64,000 nucleotides of DNA from Ascaphus truei (lineage: Eukaryota > Chordata > Amphibia > Anura > Ascaphidae): the NCBI GenBank assembly GCA_036426205.1, contig CM071568.1:306207278-306271277 (forward strand). Reading direction: 5' to 3'. The notes beneath the pieces are model-generated. The model was not told the origin of the DNA. It ran no database searches and saw only the letters and a list, made by a program, of their open reading frames with translations. A program made the translations under genes and the position numbers. Of the stretch, positions 32,791-42,995 are shown piece after piece. The stretch's first letter is position 1. Each line of letters begins with the position of its first letter.

Positions 32791-35311
32791 TTAATCATGA
32801 AGAAAATGCTGCAGCTCCCATTCAACATTTAGACCATGGGGCTGCAAGGTGTTGAGGGAGAATATCCATGACATCTCTTTTTGGTTTAATCGATTTAGTC
32901 TATCTCCTCCTCTAATAGATATAGGGATATGCTCAACAGCAAAGAATTTGAAATTATTCAGTCCTCCATGTGGACAACGCATAAAGTGCTTGGACACTGG
33001 GTGAAACAGGTCCTGTTTATTAATTAGCCTGATATGTTCAGAGATTCTTATATACAAAGGTCTGATTGTTCTGCCTACATATTTCTGGTTGCAGCCACAA
33101 ACTATAACATAGACCACGTGGCTGGTTTTGCAATTAATAAATGTATTAATCCTATGCTTGGTATTTGGACAATATGTGTGTACCCGTTTCTTTGGGAGTG
33201 CATATTTACAATACTTACAGAAACCACATTTGTGGAATCCCTTTGGTATATTTTTAATGGAGGATTCACGTATCGATGAAAAAAGACTTTTAGAAACTGA
33301 GGCTGCTAACGTTTTTGCTTTTCTAAATGAAAACCTAGGTCCGGACTTCAAAACAGATTGCAAATCAGGATCTAATCCAAGTACGTTCCAATGTTTGGAT
33401 ATGATCCGTCTTATTTGTAGTGCCTGTTTGCTATACCTTGTAATAAACAAAGGACTGTCTGAAAACTGTTTCTGTTTTTTATTTTGCTTGTCTTTATGTT
33501 TGATTAAACTGGCTCTGTTTTTTGGAATCCGCATTCATGAAAGCTGAGTCTATATCTATTTTGGAATACCCTCTGGCTAGAAACTTTGAACTTAGAGTCT
33601 CGGAATGTTTTAGAAATGTATCTTGGTTTGAACATAAACGTTTGTATCTTAAAAATTGCCCCTTGGGGATCCCACGGATCAAAGATTTAGGGTGGCTACT
33701 ACTTGCATGTAGATATGAGTTCCTGGCATGCGTCTTCATGAAAATATCAGTTTGAATGCCCTTTGTTGGATCACCATGGATAGTCACATCAAGGTAATCA
33801 ATTTTCATAGTGTTGGTTTGAAAAGTAAATTTAAGATTAATGTCATTAGTGTTAATAGTGTGAACAAAATCGTGCAAACTCTCTAAATCACCATCCCAAA
33901 TGAAAATCAAATCATCAATAAACCTCTTGTAAAAAACAATATTTGAACGATACTGATTGGTGCTACCATAAATGTGCTCAAATTCCCAAAGACCCATAAA
34001 AAGATTGGCATATGAGGGCGCAAAGGAGGTCCCCATAGCCGTGCCCTGTTGTTGAAGAAAAAACTGTGAATCAAAAAGAAAATAATTGTGTGTTAATAGA
34101 AATAAAATACAATCATTAATAAAAGTGATTTGTGCTGTGGACAGTGAAGATAATTGTAGGTAGTGATAGATGGCCCGAAGGCCGTGATGGTGTTGAATAA
34201 TGGTGTAAAGAGAGGTGACATCCATGGTGACCCATCTATATCCATCTTTCCATGTTACATTTTCCAAGGCCATCAGTAAAGCCGTTGTGTCTTCAATAAA
34301 TGAGGGCAGTGCACGCACTATTGGCTGAAGAAATTTATCAACATATCTTGATACACCATCTCCCAAAGACCCAATGCTGGAGACGATGGGACGCCCCGGA
34401 GGGTTCTCCAGTGATTTGTGGATCTTTGGGAGATGGTGAAACACCGGTATGACTGGAAAGTCACATGCCAGGAACCGTCTCTCATTTTTGTTCAAAACGT
34501 AAAGAACATCACCCAATTCGAGCAATTCATTCAGCTCTCTCAAGAACCTTTTAGTGGGGTCACCTTTCAGCCTGATGTAGAACTCAGTGTCACTAAGTAA
34601 TCTTAAAGCTTCCTCTCTATATCTGATTGATGACTGTACTACGATTGCGCCCCCTTTGTCCGCATTTTTAATTGTTATAGATTTATCCTTTTTCAATGAT
34701 TCCAGATCTATCCTTTCTTGTCTATTAAGATTATCAGACATGTAATATGAATCATTAAATGAGTAACCCTTGGCCAGTAGTCTCAAGTCTCTGTCCACTA
34801 ATTTTTCAAAAGTTGAGACGCAAGGTCCCTTGGAATTGTTAGGGACGAACAGAGAACGTTTCTTTAAACCTGAGTCAATCTGACCAAAGAAAGGGGGGTC
34901 AGTAATTGCATCAGTACAACCCTCAAGGTATAGTGATTCCATATCTAAGTTGAAAACATCCTCTTTAAATGAACATACATTTGTAACAATCTTTGTAGCA
35001 GAAACATCAGAAGCACCTGAAATATTGTTTAATCCCTGTATAGTGTTATCTCTTCTAGTAAACATTTTCTTTAATGCTAATTTCCTCGTGTATTTTTGGA
35101 GGTCTATTATTGTGTTAAATAAGTCAAAATTCTCATGAGGAGCAAAATTCAGTCCCTTGTTGAGTAGTAAGATTTGTTGAGATGTCAAGACAATATCAGA
35201 AATATTGATCACATTGTTAATTGTGGGGTCTAAGAGTACTTTTTCCTCTTGTTCCCTGAGCCATGAGGATTTTCTACTTTTCTTCCCCCTTCTGCACCTT
35301 TTGGGTTTTTT
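32791..35311 (-). pseudogene. PLE unit 1 reverse transcriptase plus GIY-YIG endonuclease
   Basis: The RT part (to 33494) and endonuclease part (32791-33534) are one gene split by an extra T in a 6-T run at 33518-33523; unit 4 has five. RT motifs in order: NADKGGAIVV, LPKIHKSLENPPGRPIVSS, VTMDVTSLYT, GTAMGTSFAPSYANLF, RFIDDLIFIW. The endonuclease has a cysteine-rich linker (CGFCKYCKY), HVVYVIVCGCNQKYVGRT and IRISEHIRL, and ends SLNTLQPHGLN. The frame is open upstream to the slippery heptamer at 35305-35311. Its first AUG comes only about 50 codons into the conserved N-terminus, so translation probably enters by -1 frameshift from ORF1. The single-base insertion may be a sequencing error. Confidence 0.85.
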
Positions 35312-36207
35312 GCATGAGTATTGTCTAGGTTAGATGTTGATCTAGATCGATCATCTTTAGAACTGTTCATATAGGTTCTGTCAAAGTAGCCACACTCAGA
35401 ATCTTTATTAGTATATTTATCATGTGCATAAAATGACACTGATGGTCTCTCATTGTTATCTGAGGAATCAGTGTCAAAACTGGGTCTGCGATCTGAGTGT
35501 GGCGACTTTAAGATAGACCTAGTATTAACCCTTTGGGTTGTATTGTCTTCCTCTGAAGACCATCGGCGGGGTGTTGAATGAGAGGGGGGTCTTGCTCTAC
35601 TATAATCTCGAGTGGGCCCAGGCCTTTCCCAGAAATAGACCTGGTTTTTTTCATAATCTATCTTATCTCTTGAAAACTTGTCCTGTTTTTTTGCAACCAC
35701 CCCTTTCTCCATTTTCTCAATGTTTTGCAACAATATTTTATCATTATGAGAAAACCGCTCCATATCTTTATATTTAAACAGTCCCTTTTTCAATGCTTCA
35801 ATCTCCACAGACAAAGTCTTTTTCTCATTCACTTTCGCCTGAACAATAAGTTCCATAAGGTGCATTGAGCACTCATCAAGTATTTTCCTCCAGTTAGATT
35901 GGAATTCTTTATTGGGGAAACCAAATGATGGCATCTTTTTTAATCTCAGCCCCCTTGGGATTCGCTTTACTCTTTGGTAATTTTCAAGAGTTATAATGTC
36001 CCAGAATATGCGTATGTCATGGGTAAGTAGTCGTTCCAATTTGACAAAATGATCAATAAGATCTGTAGGATTGTCACAAGTCACGTTATCAGGAGTTTCA
36101 TTGAAAATATGCAATGCTCTTTTAGCTCGCTCTGTATTGTTACCACATTTCTGGACAAAAGTAGTAGATTGTTCAATCTCGATCTCAGGTTCCTGTTCAC
36201 CATCCAT
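35230..36207 (-). CDS. PLE unit 1 ORF1 (325 aa)
   Basis: The ATG at 36205-36207 opens 325 codons (MDGEQEPEIEIEQS). No known domain was recognised. Residues about 110-190 are rich in K, E, L and Q and look coiled-coil prone. The C-terminal third is basic and serine-rich (RARPPSHSTPRRW, DDRSRSTSNLDN). It lies directly upstream of the RT frame, with its stop about 17 bases before the first codon usually counted as RT. A structural or nucleic-acid-binding role like other retroelement ORF1 proteins is inference. Unit 4 keeps the same length with few replacements, so the protein appears maintained. Confidence 0.8.
   Translation of the reverse strand: MDGEQEPEIEIEQSTTFVQKCGNNTERAKRALHIFNETPDNVTCDNPTDLIDHFVKLERLLTHDIRIFWDIITLENYQRVKRIPRGLRLKKMPSFGFPNKEFQSNWRKILDECSMHLMELIVQAKVNEKKTLSVEIEALKKGLFKYKDMERFSHNDKILLQNIEKMEKGVVAKKQDKFSRDKIDYEKNQVYFWERPGPTRDYSRARPPSHSTPRRWSSEEDNTTQRVNTRSILKSPHSDRRPSFDTDSSDNNERPSVSFYAHDKYTNKDSECGYFDRTYMNSSKDDRSRSTSNLDNTHAKNPKGAEGGRKVENPHGSGNKRKKYS
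35305..35311 (-). promoter_or_regulatory. Predicted -1 ribosomal frameshift heptamer A AAA AAC (unit 1)
   Basis: In ORF1 frame the codons are GCA AAA AAC CCA. Slipping back by one continues CCC AAA AGG TGC without a stop into the RT frame. It lies 75 bases ahead of the ORF1 stop. The -1 frame has a TAA about 30 bases upstream, so the overlap window is short and holds the heptamer. Confidence 0.65.
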
Positions 36208-36396
36208 GATGATTTTTTAAATACAAATTATTTTAATTGAAAAATGTATATATATAATCAATATAAAAATGGGTGTAGTGTCAATGATTTAAAATAGTAA
36301 TTATCATCAGTCCCCTAATAGAAGGAGGATCATTCCATAATGTTTTGAATGTCAATATTTTCTTCAAAGTATCCTTCAATCAGAAAACTTCAAGCA
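36208..36396 (-). repeat. PLE unit 1 leader, proximal part
   Basis: AT-rich leader upstream of ORF1, matching 42382-42570 and 47762-47950. It is interrupted at 36397 by 49 N bases. Confidence 0.7.
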
Positions 36397-36445
36397 NNNN
36401 NNNNNNNNNNNNNNNNNNNNNNNNNNNNNNNNNNNNNNNNNNNNN
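36397..36445. other. Assembly gap (49 N)
   Basis: A run of N falls inside the Penelope leader. By comparison with unit 4 the true gap is only a few tens of bases, since sequence on both sides matches 47940-47990 closely. Confidence 0.95.
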
Positions 36446-37090
36446 ACTGTATAATCATACCACGGTGATGTATGGGTGAAAAACAGTTAAAACCCTCAGC
36501 TGTCAGAAGCAATGAACACTGTTGAGCCTTCTCGCTGTAGACTGGGGATGGGGGTCAGGCAAACTACCACTGTGATAAATCTTTTCCAGCAGTTGGCTCA
36601 GAGTGAGCTCCAGATAAACTAAAGATAAAAGAAAACTCACATAGACATGTGTAGTGCCGTGTGTCTCCACGATCCTCTCGCCGCTCCCTTCCTCCAGTAC
36701 TCCTCTGGTCACGGCTCGGCGGATATCAGCTGGGATCTCCGTTTGAAGGCGGCCCTTTGATCCACTCTTCTGCGCCTACCCTGCTGTGTGCGATCCTTCA
36801 CAGCGGGTGGTCACGTGACCGGCGGGGTTGCGAGCTCCGGTGAAGCGAGTTCTGAATCAACAGCCCGGCGTGCTCTGTGGTAGACAGAATGTAGAAAATC
36901 CTCGGTGGGAGGCAAGGCAAAGCACAGCCGGAGAAAGAATGCCGGGGGACTGATGTAAGCTAGAACATCTTTATTGGCACAGGATACTGACGGGTCCTCT
37001 AACGCGTTTCAGCCTACTGGCCTTTATCGAAGAGTGATCCGTCAGTAGAAAAACACACATAAAGTATTTGGTAACACACAACACCCTAGC
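36446..37090 (-). repeat. PLE terminal-repeat (pseudo-LTR) segment between units 2 and 1
   Basis: Matches 41205-41840 and 47950-48600. In sense order it has the hammerhead-like motif, an AATAAA, a GC-rich stretch with GGTCACGTGACC (36809-36820), and the leader into ORF1. Several single-base indels near the N gap suggest low consensus quality. Confidence 0.75.
36987..37045 (-). ncRNA. Hammerhead-like motif in PLE terminal repeat
   Basis: In sense: outer helix CTGACGG...CCGTCAG (7 bp, perfect), inner CTCT/AGAG, core TCGATAAA, stem II GGCC/GGCT, then GAAACGCGTT. The layout is that of a hammerhead, but the core differs from CUGANGA at three invariant positions, so self-cleavage is doubtful. An AATAAA follows within about 20 bases. 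Copies are at 41746-41802 and 48498-48556. Confidence 0.5.
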
Positions 37091-37668
37091 AATTGCCAAT
37101 CCATGATGGACAACAAGTGTGTGTGATTACACAATCACATAATTAACAAGATTAAAACATGAACCAGACAGGTAATGAATGTCAGAAATTCCTTTCATGA
37201 AGGCATGGGTACAAAGTAAATAACAGTAGATTTCAATACATATGAGTGGTCCATGATTAAAACAAACTATACAGTATATGTGATATATACACTATGCTCA
37301 AGAATAGTAATAAACATATAATTAAATATAACAGTGACTATACCCATATACAAAATTGGATGTACCAGGAAAGAAACCTTATCATATATATGTGATAGCA
37401 TTGATCACTTACCAATATAGCATTGTTTAACCATAATAAAGAAATGAAATGAAGAAAAATATATGAAATGTCAATATAGACCGGAGGGGAAAGGGGAGGG
37501 GGGGGGGGGGGGGGGGGGGAGAGGAGGGAAGGGAGAGGGGAAGGGGGGGGAAGAAGAAAAGGGGGAGGGGGATGGAGGAGGGGGGAGGGGGAGGAGAGGT
37601 GGGGGGAAGGGAGGAAGAGGGTGGAATGGGGAAGAAGGGAACTGGAAAGAAAGAAATGAGAAAACAAT
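37090..37668 (-). repeat. PLE unit 2, 3' UTR with long polypurine tract
   Basis: Plus-strand G-runs at 37497-37520 continue as GGGGA tracts to about 37640, longer than in unit 1. This is the pyrimidine tract of the element's 3' UTR in sense. Such tracts are unstable and hard to assemble. Confidence 0.7.
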
Positions 37669-40145
37669 ATTATCATGAAGAAAATGCTGCAGCTCCCATT
37701 CAACATTTAGACCATTGGGCTGCAAGGTGTTGAGGAGAATATCCTGACATCTCTTTTTGGTTTAATCGATTTAGTCATCTCCTCTCTAATGGATATAGGG
37801 ATATGCTCAACAGCAAGAATTTGAAATTATTCAGTCCTCCATGTGGACAACGCATAAAGTGCTGGACACTGGGTGAAACAGGTCCTGTTTATAATTAGCC
37901 TGATATGTTCAGAGATTCTATATTACAAAGGTTCTGATTGTTCTGCCTACATATTTCTGGTTGAGCCCAAACTATAACATAGACCACGTGGCTGGTTTTG
38001 CAATTAATAAATGTATTAATCCTATGCTTGGTATTTGGACAATATGTGTGTGTACCCGTTTCTTTGGGAGTGCATATTACAATACTTACAGAAACCACAT
38101 TTGTGAATCCCTTTGGTATATTTTTAATGGAGGATTCACGTATCGATGAAAAAAGACCTTTAGAAACTGAGGCTGCTAACGTTTTTGCTTTTCTAAATGA
38201 AAACCTAGGTCCGGACTTCAAAACAGATTGCAAATCAGGATCTAATCCAAGTACGTTCCAATGTTTGGATATGATCCGTCTTATTTGTAGTGCCTGTTTG
38301 CTATACCTTGTATAAAAAAAAGGACTGTCTGAAAACTGTTTCTGTTTTTTATTTTGCTTGTCTTTATGTTTGATTAAACGGCTGTTTTTTGGAATCCGCA
38401 TTCATGAAAGCTGAGTCTATATCTATTTTGGAATACCCTCTGGCTAGAAACTTTGAACTTAGAGTTCGGAATGTTTTAGAAATGTATCTTGGTTTGAACA
38501 TAAACGTTTGTATCTTAAAAATTGCCCCTTGGGATCCCACGGATCAAAGATTTAGGGTGGCTACTACTTGCATGTAGATATGAGTTCCTGGCATGCGTCT
38601 TCATGAAAATATCAGTTTGAATGCCCTTTGTTGGATCACCATGGATAGTCACATCAAGGTAATCAATTTCATAGTGTTGGTTTGAAAAGAAATTTAAGAT
38701 TAATGTCATTAGTGTAATAGTGTGAACAAAATCGTGCAAACTCTCTAAATCACCATCCCAAATGAAATCAAATCATCAATAAACCTCTTGTGAAAACAAT
38801 ATTTGAACGATATTGATTGTGTGCTACCATAATGTGCTCAAATTCCCAAAGACCCATGAAAAGATTGGATATGAGGGCGCAAAGGAGGTCCCATAGCCGT
38901 GCCCTGTTGTTGAGAGAAAAACTGTGAATCAAAAAGAAATAAGTGTGTGTTAATAGAAATAAAATACAATCATTAATAAAAGTGATTGTTGCTGTGGACA
39001 GTGAAGATAATTGTAGGTAGTGATAGATGGCCCGAAGGCCGTGATGGTGTTGAATATGGTGTAAAGAGAGGTGACATCCATGGTGACCCATTATATCCAT
39101 CTTTCCATGTTACTTTTTCCAAGGCCATCAGTAAGCCGTTGTGTCTTCAATGAATGAGGGCAGTGCACGCACCATTGGCTGGAAGAATATCAACATATCT
39201 TGATACACCATCTCCCAAAGACCCAATGCTGGAGACGATGGGACGCCCCGGAGGGTTCTCCAGTGATTGTGGATCTTTGGGAGATGGTGAACACCGGCAT
39301 GACTGGAAAGTCACGCCAGGAACCGTCTCTCATTTTTGTTCAAAACGTAAAGAACATCACCCAATTCGAGCAATTCATTCAGCTCTCTCAAGAACCTTTT
39401 AGTGGGGTCCTTTCAGCCTGATGTTAGAACTCAGTGTCACTAAGTAATCTTAAGCTTCCTCTCTATATCTGATTGATGACTGTACTACGATTGCGCCCCC
39501 TTTGTCCGCATTTTAATGTTATAGATTTATCCTTTTTCAATGATTCCAGATCTATCCTTTCTTGTCTATTAAGATATAGACATGTAATATGAATCATTAA
39601 ATGAGTAACCCTTGGCCAGTAGTCTCAAGTCTCTGTCCACTAATTTTTCAAAAGTTGAGACGCAAGGTCCCTTGAATTGTTAGGGACGAACAGAGAACGT
39701 TTCTTTAAACCTGAGTCAATCTGGCCAAAGAAAGGGGGGTCAGTGATTGCATCAGTACAACCCTCAAGGTATAGTGATTCCATATCTAAGTTTGAAAACA
39801 TCCTCTTTGAATGAACATAATTTGTAACAATCTTTGTAGCAGAAACATCAGAAGCACCTGAAATATTGTTTAATCCCTGTATAGTGTTATCTCTTCTAGT
39901 AAACATTTTCTTTAATGCTAATTTCCTCGTGTATTTTTGGAGGTCTATTATTGTGTTAAATAAGTCAAAATTCTCATGAGGAGCAAAATTAGTCCCTTGT
40001 TGAGTAATAAGATTGTTGAGATGTCAAGACATGTCAGAAATATTGATCAATTATTAATTGTGGGGTCTAAGAGTCTTTTTCCTCTTGTTCCCTGAGCCAT
40101 GAGGATTTTCTATTTCTTCCCCCTTCTGCACCTTTTGGGTTTTTT
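37669..40145 (-). pseudogene. PLE unit 2 RT and GIY-YIG, many frameshifts
   Basis: Carries the same motif order as unit 1, seen in pieces: KTHARNSYLHASSSH, FINCKTSHVVYVIV and a DKG region. The frame breaks every few hundred bases. Nearly all differences from units 1 and 4 are single-base losses or gains in short homopolymers, not substitutions. That pattern points to unpolished long-read sequence more than to natural decay. It is annotated as broken as given. Confidence 0.75.
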
Positions 40146-41022
40146 GCATGAGTATTGTCTAGGTTAGATGTTGATCTAGATCGATCATCTTTAGAACTGT
40201 TCATAGGTTCTGTCAAAGTAGCCACTCCGAATCTTTATTAGTATTGTTTTCATGTGCATAAAATGACACTGATGGTCTCTCATTGTTATCTGAGGAATCA
40301 GTGTCAAAACTGGTCTGCGATCTGAGTGTGGCGACTTTAAGATAGACCTAGTATTAACCCTTTGGGTTGTATTGTCCCTCTGAAGACCATCGCGGGGTTG
40401 TGAATGAGAGGGGGTTTGCTCTACTATAATCTCGAGTAGGCCCAGGCCTTTCCAGAAATAGACCTGGTTTTTTTCATAATCTATCTTATCTCTTGAAAAC
40501 TTGTCCTGTTTTTTTTGAACCACCCCTTTCTCCATTTTCTCAATGTTTTGCAACAATATTTTATCATTATGAGAAAACCGCTCCATATCTTTATATTTAA
40601 ACAGTCCCTTTTTTCAATGCTTCAATCTCCACAGACAAAGTTCTTTTTCTATTCACTTTCGCCTGAACATAAGTTCCATAAGGTGCATTGAGCATCATCA
40701 AGTATTTTCCTCCATTAGATTGAAATTCTTATTGGGGAAACCAAATGATGGCACTTTTTTAATCTCAGCCCCCTTGGGATTCGCTTTACTCTTTGGTAAT
40801 TTTCAAGAGTTATAATGTCCCAGAATATGCGTATGTCAGGGTAAGTAGTCGTTCCAATTTGACAAAATGATCAATAAGAATCTGTAGGATTGTCAAGTCA
40901 CGTTATCAGGAGTTTCATTGAAAATATGCAATGCTCTTTTAGCTCGTCTGTATTGTTACCACATTCTGGACAAAAGTAGTAGATTGTTCAATCTCGGTCT
41001 CAAGTTCCTGTTCACCATCCAT
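40067..41022 (-). pseudogene. PLE unit 2 ORF1, frameshifted
   Basis: Same ATG context as units 1 and 4 (41020-41022) and the same C-terminal region with the GCA AAA AAC codons (heptamer at 40139-40145). Several one-base indels break the frame, for example near 40240, 40375 and 40610. Amino-acid content otherwise matches unit 4. Confidence 0.75.
40139..40145 (-). promoter_or_regulatory. Predicted -1 frameshift heptamer A AAA AAC (unit 2)
   Basis: The six-A run and following C are unchanged here, even though the surrounding sequence of this unit has many homopolymer indels. Confidence 0.5.
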
Positions 41023-41840
41023 GATGATTTTTTAATACAATTATTCTAATTGAAAAATGTATATATGTAGTCAATAAAAAAATGGGTATAGTGTCAATGA
41101 TTTAAAATAGTAATTATCATCAGTCCCCTAATAGAAGGAGGATCATTCCATAATGTTTTGAATGTCAATATTTTTTCAAAGTATCCTTCAATCAGAAAAC
41201 TTCAAGCAACCTGTATTTCATACCACGGTATGTATGGGTGAACAACAGTTAACCCCTCAGGTGCTAGAAGCAATGAACACTGTTGAGCCTTCTCTGTTAT
41301 GACTGGGGATGGGGGTCAGGCAAACTACACCCAGTGATAAATCTTTTCCAGCAGTTGGCTCAGAGTGAGCTCCAGATAAACTAAAGTAAAAAAGAAACTC
41401 ACATGACATGTGTAGTGCCGTGTGCTCCCGATCCTCTCGCCGCTCCTTCCCCAGTACTCCTCTGGTCACGGCTCGGCGGAATCAGCTGGGATCTCCGTTT
41501 GAAGGCGGCCCTTTGATCCACTTTCTTTGCCGCCTACCCTGCTGTGTGCGATCCTTCAAGCGGGTGGTCACGTGACCGGCGGGGTTGCGAGCTCCGGTGA
41601 AGCGAGGTTCTGAATCAACAGCCCGGCGTGTCTGTGGTAGACAAGAATGTAGAAAACTCCTCCGTGGGAGGCAAGGCAAAGCAACAGCCGGAAAAAGAAA
41701 TGCCGGGGGACTGATGTAAGCTAACATCTTTATTGGCACAGTATACTGACGGGTCTCTAACGCGTTCAGCCTCTGGCTCCTTATCGAAGAGTGATCCGTC
41801 AGTAGAAAAAACACACATAAAATAGTATTTGGTAACACAC
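41023..41840 (-). repeat. PLE terminal-repeat segment between units 3 and 2
   Basis: Leader, GGTCACGTGACC palindrome (41566-41577), AATAAA and hammerhead-like motif as between the other units, with scattered single-base losses. The minus frame at 41482-42000 is not conserved in the other copies and is not a gene. Confidence 0.75.
41746..41802 (-). ncRNA. Hammerhead-like motif in PLE terminal repeat (copy 2)
   Basis: Same as 36987-37045 with small indels. The GAAACGCG box reads GAACGCG here through loss of one A, and one stem II base is altered. Confidence 0.4.
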
Positions 41841-41973
41841 AACACATGAGCAATTTGCCAATCAATGATGGACAACAAGTGTTGGTGATTACACAATCAC
41901 TAATTAACAAGATTAACATGAAACAGAGACAGGTAATGAATGTCAAGAAATTCCTTTCATGAAGGCATGGGTA
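41840..41973 (-). repeat. PLE unit 3, residual 3' UTR
   Basis: Matches 37090-37213 and 48600-48728 up to AAGGCATGGGTAC, where the element sequence stops and the minisatellite starts. Confidence 0.75.
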
Positions 41974-42312
41974 CACTCTCCCGCATACGAGCCTCCTCAA
42001 CGCTCCCGCATAGGGCCTCCCTCACTCTCCCGCATCGGGCCTCCCTCACTCTCCCGCATCGGGCCTCCCTCACTCTCCCGCATCGGGCCTCCCTCACTCT
42101 CCCGCATCGGGCCCTCCCTCACTCTCCCGCATCGGGCCTCCCATCTCTACCCGCATCGGGCCTCCCTCACTCTCCACGCATCGGGCCTCCCTCACGGCTC
42201 CCGCATCGGGGCCTCCCTCACTCTCCCGATCGGGCTCTCTCTCACTCTCCGCTCGGGCCTCCCTCACTCTCCCGCATCGGGCCCTCCCTCACTCTCCAGA
42301 TCGGGCCTCCCC
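41974..42312 (+). repeat. 24-bp minisatellite inside PLE unit 3
   Basis: About fourteen units of CACTCTCCCGCATCGGGCCT plus CCCT. Because 24 is a multiple of three, the plus strand is open and would encode an ASLTLPHR octapeptide repeat; this is a by-product. The array sits exactly where about 3.9 kb of element (3' UTR to the start of ORF1) is missing. Confidence 0.9.
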
Positions 42313-42835
42313 CTTACCACATTTCTGGACAAAAGTAGTAGATTGTTCAATCTCGGTCTCAGGTTCCTGTTCACCATCCATGATGATTTTTTAAATACAA
42401 ATTATTTTAATTGAAAAATGTATATATATAATCAATATAAAAATGGGTGTAGTGTCAATGATTTAAAATAGTAATTATCATCAGTCCCCTAATAGAAGGA
42501 GGATCATTCCATAATGTTTTGAATGTCAATATTTTCTTCAAAGTATCCTTCAATCAGAAAACTTCAAGCAGCCTGTATAATCATACCACGGTATATATGG
42601 GTGAACAATAGTTAACCCCTCAGGCGCTCAGAAGCAATGAACACTGTTGAGCCTTCTCGCTGTATGACTGGGGATGGGGGTCAGGCAAACTACACACTAG
42701 TGATAAATCTTTTCCAGCAGTTGGCTCAGAGTGAGCTCCAGATAGACTAAAGATAAAAAGAAACTCACATAGACATGTGTAGCGCCGTGTGCTCCACGAT
42801 CCTCTCGCCGCTCCTTCCTCCAGTACTCCTGGAGG
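42313..42835 (-). repeat. PLE unit 3, ORF1 start and leader
   Basis: Keeps the first 22 codons of ORF1 (ATG at 42379-42381) and then the leader. It is cut at CAGTACTCCTGG near 42832, where it joins directly to the polypurine tract of unit 4, so the hammerhead-like motif is lost at this junction. Confidence 0.75.
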
Positions 42836-42995
42836 GAAGTGGGGCGAGGGAGACGGAGAGGGGAAGGGGGGGGAAAGAAAAGGGGGAGGGGGATGGAAAG
42901 GAGGGGGGAGGGGGAGGAGAAAGGTGGGGGGAAGGGAGGAAAGAGGGTGGAATGGGGAAGAAGGGAACTGGAAAGAAAGAAATGAGAAAACAATA
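42836..42995 (-). repeat. PLE unit 4, polypurine (sense polypyrimidine) 3' UTR tract
   Basis: G- and A-rich on the plus strand (GGGGAAGGGG, AGGGGGAGG words), immediately after the endonuclease stop codon. Confidence 0.7.

Noticed and set aside
41974..42312. CRISPR-like array
   Set aside because: Units are contiguous with no spacers, and the DNA is clearly eukaryotic.
41940..42414. Plus-strand frames with octapeptide repeats
   Set aside because: They result from a 24-bp minisatellite whose length is a multiple of three and have no start or context of a gene.
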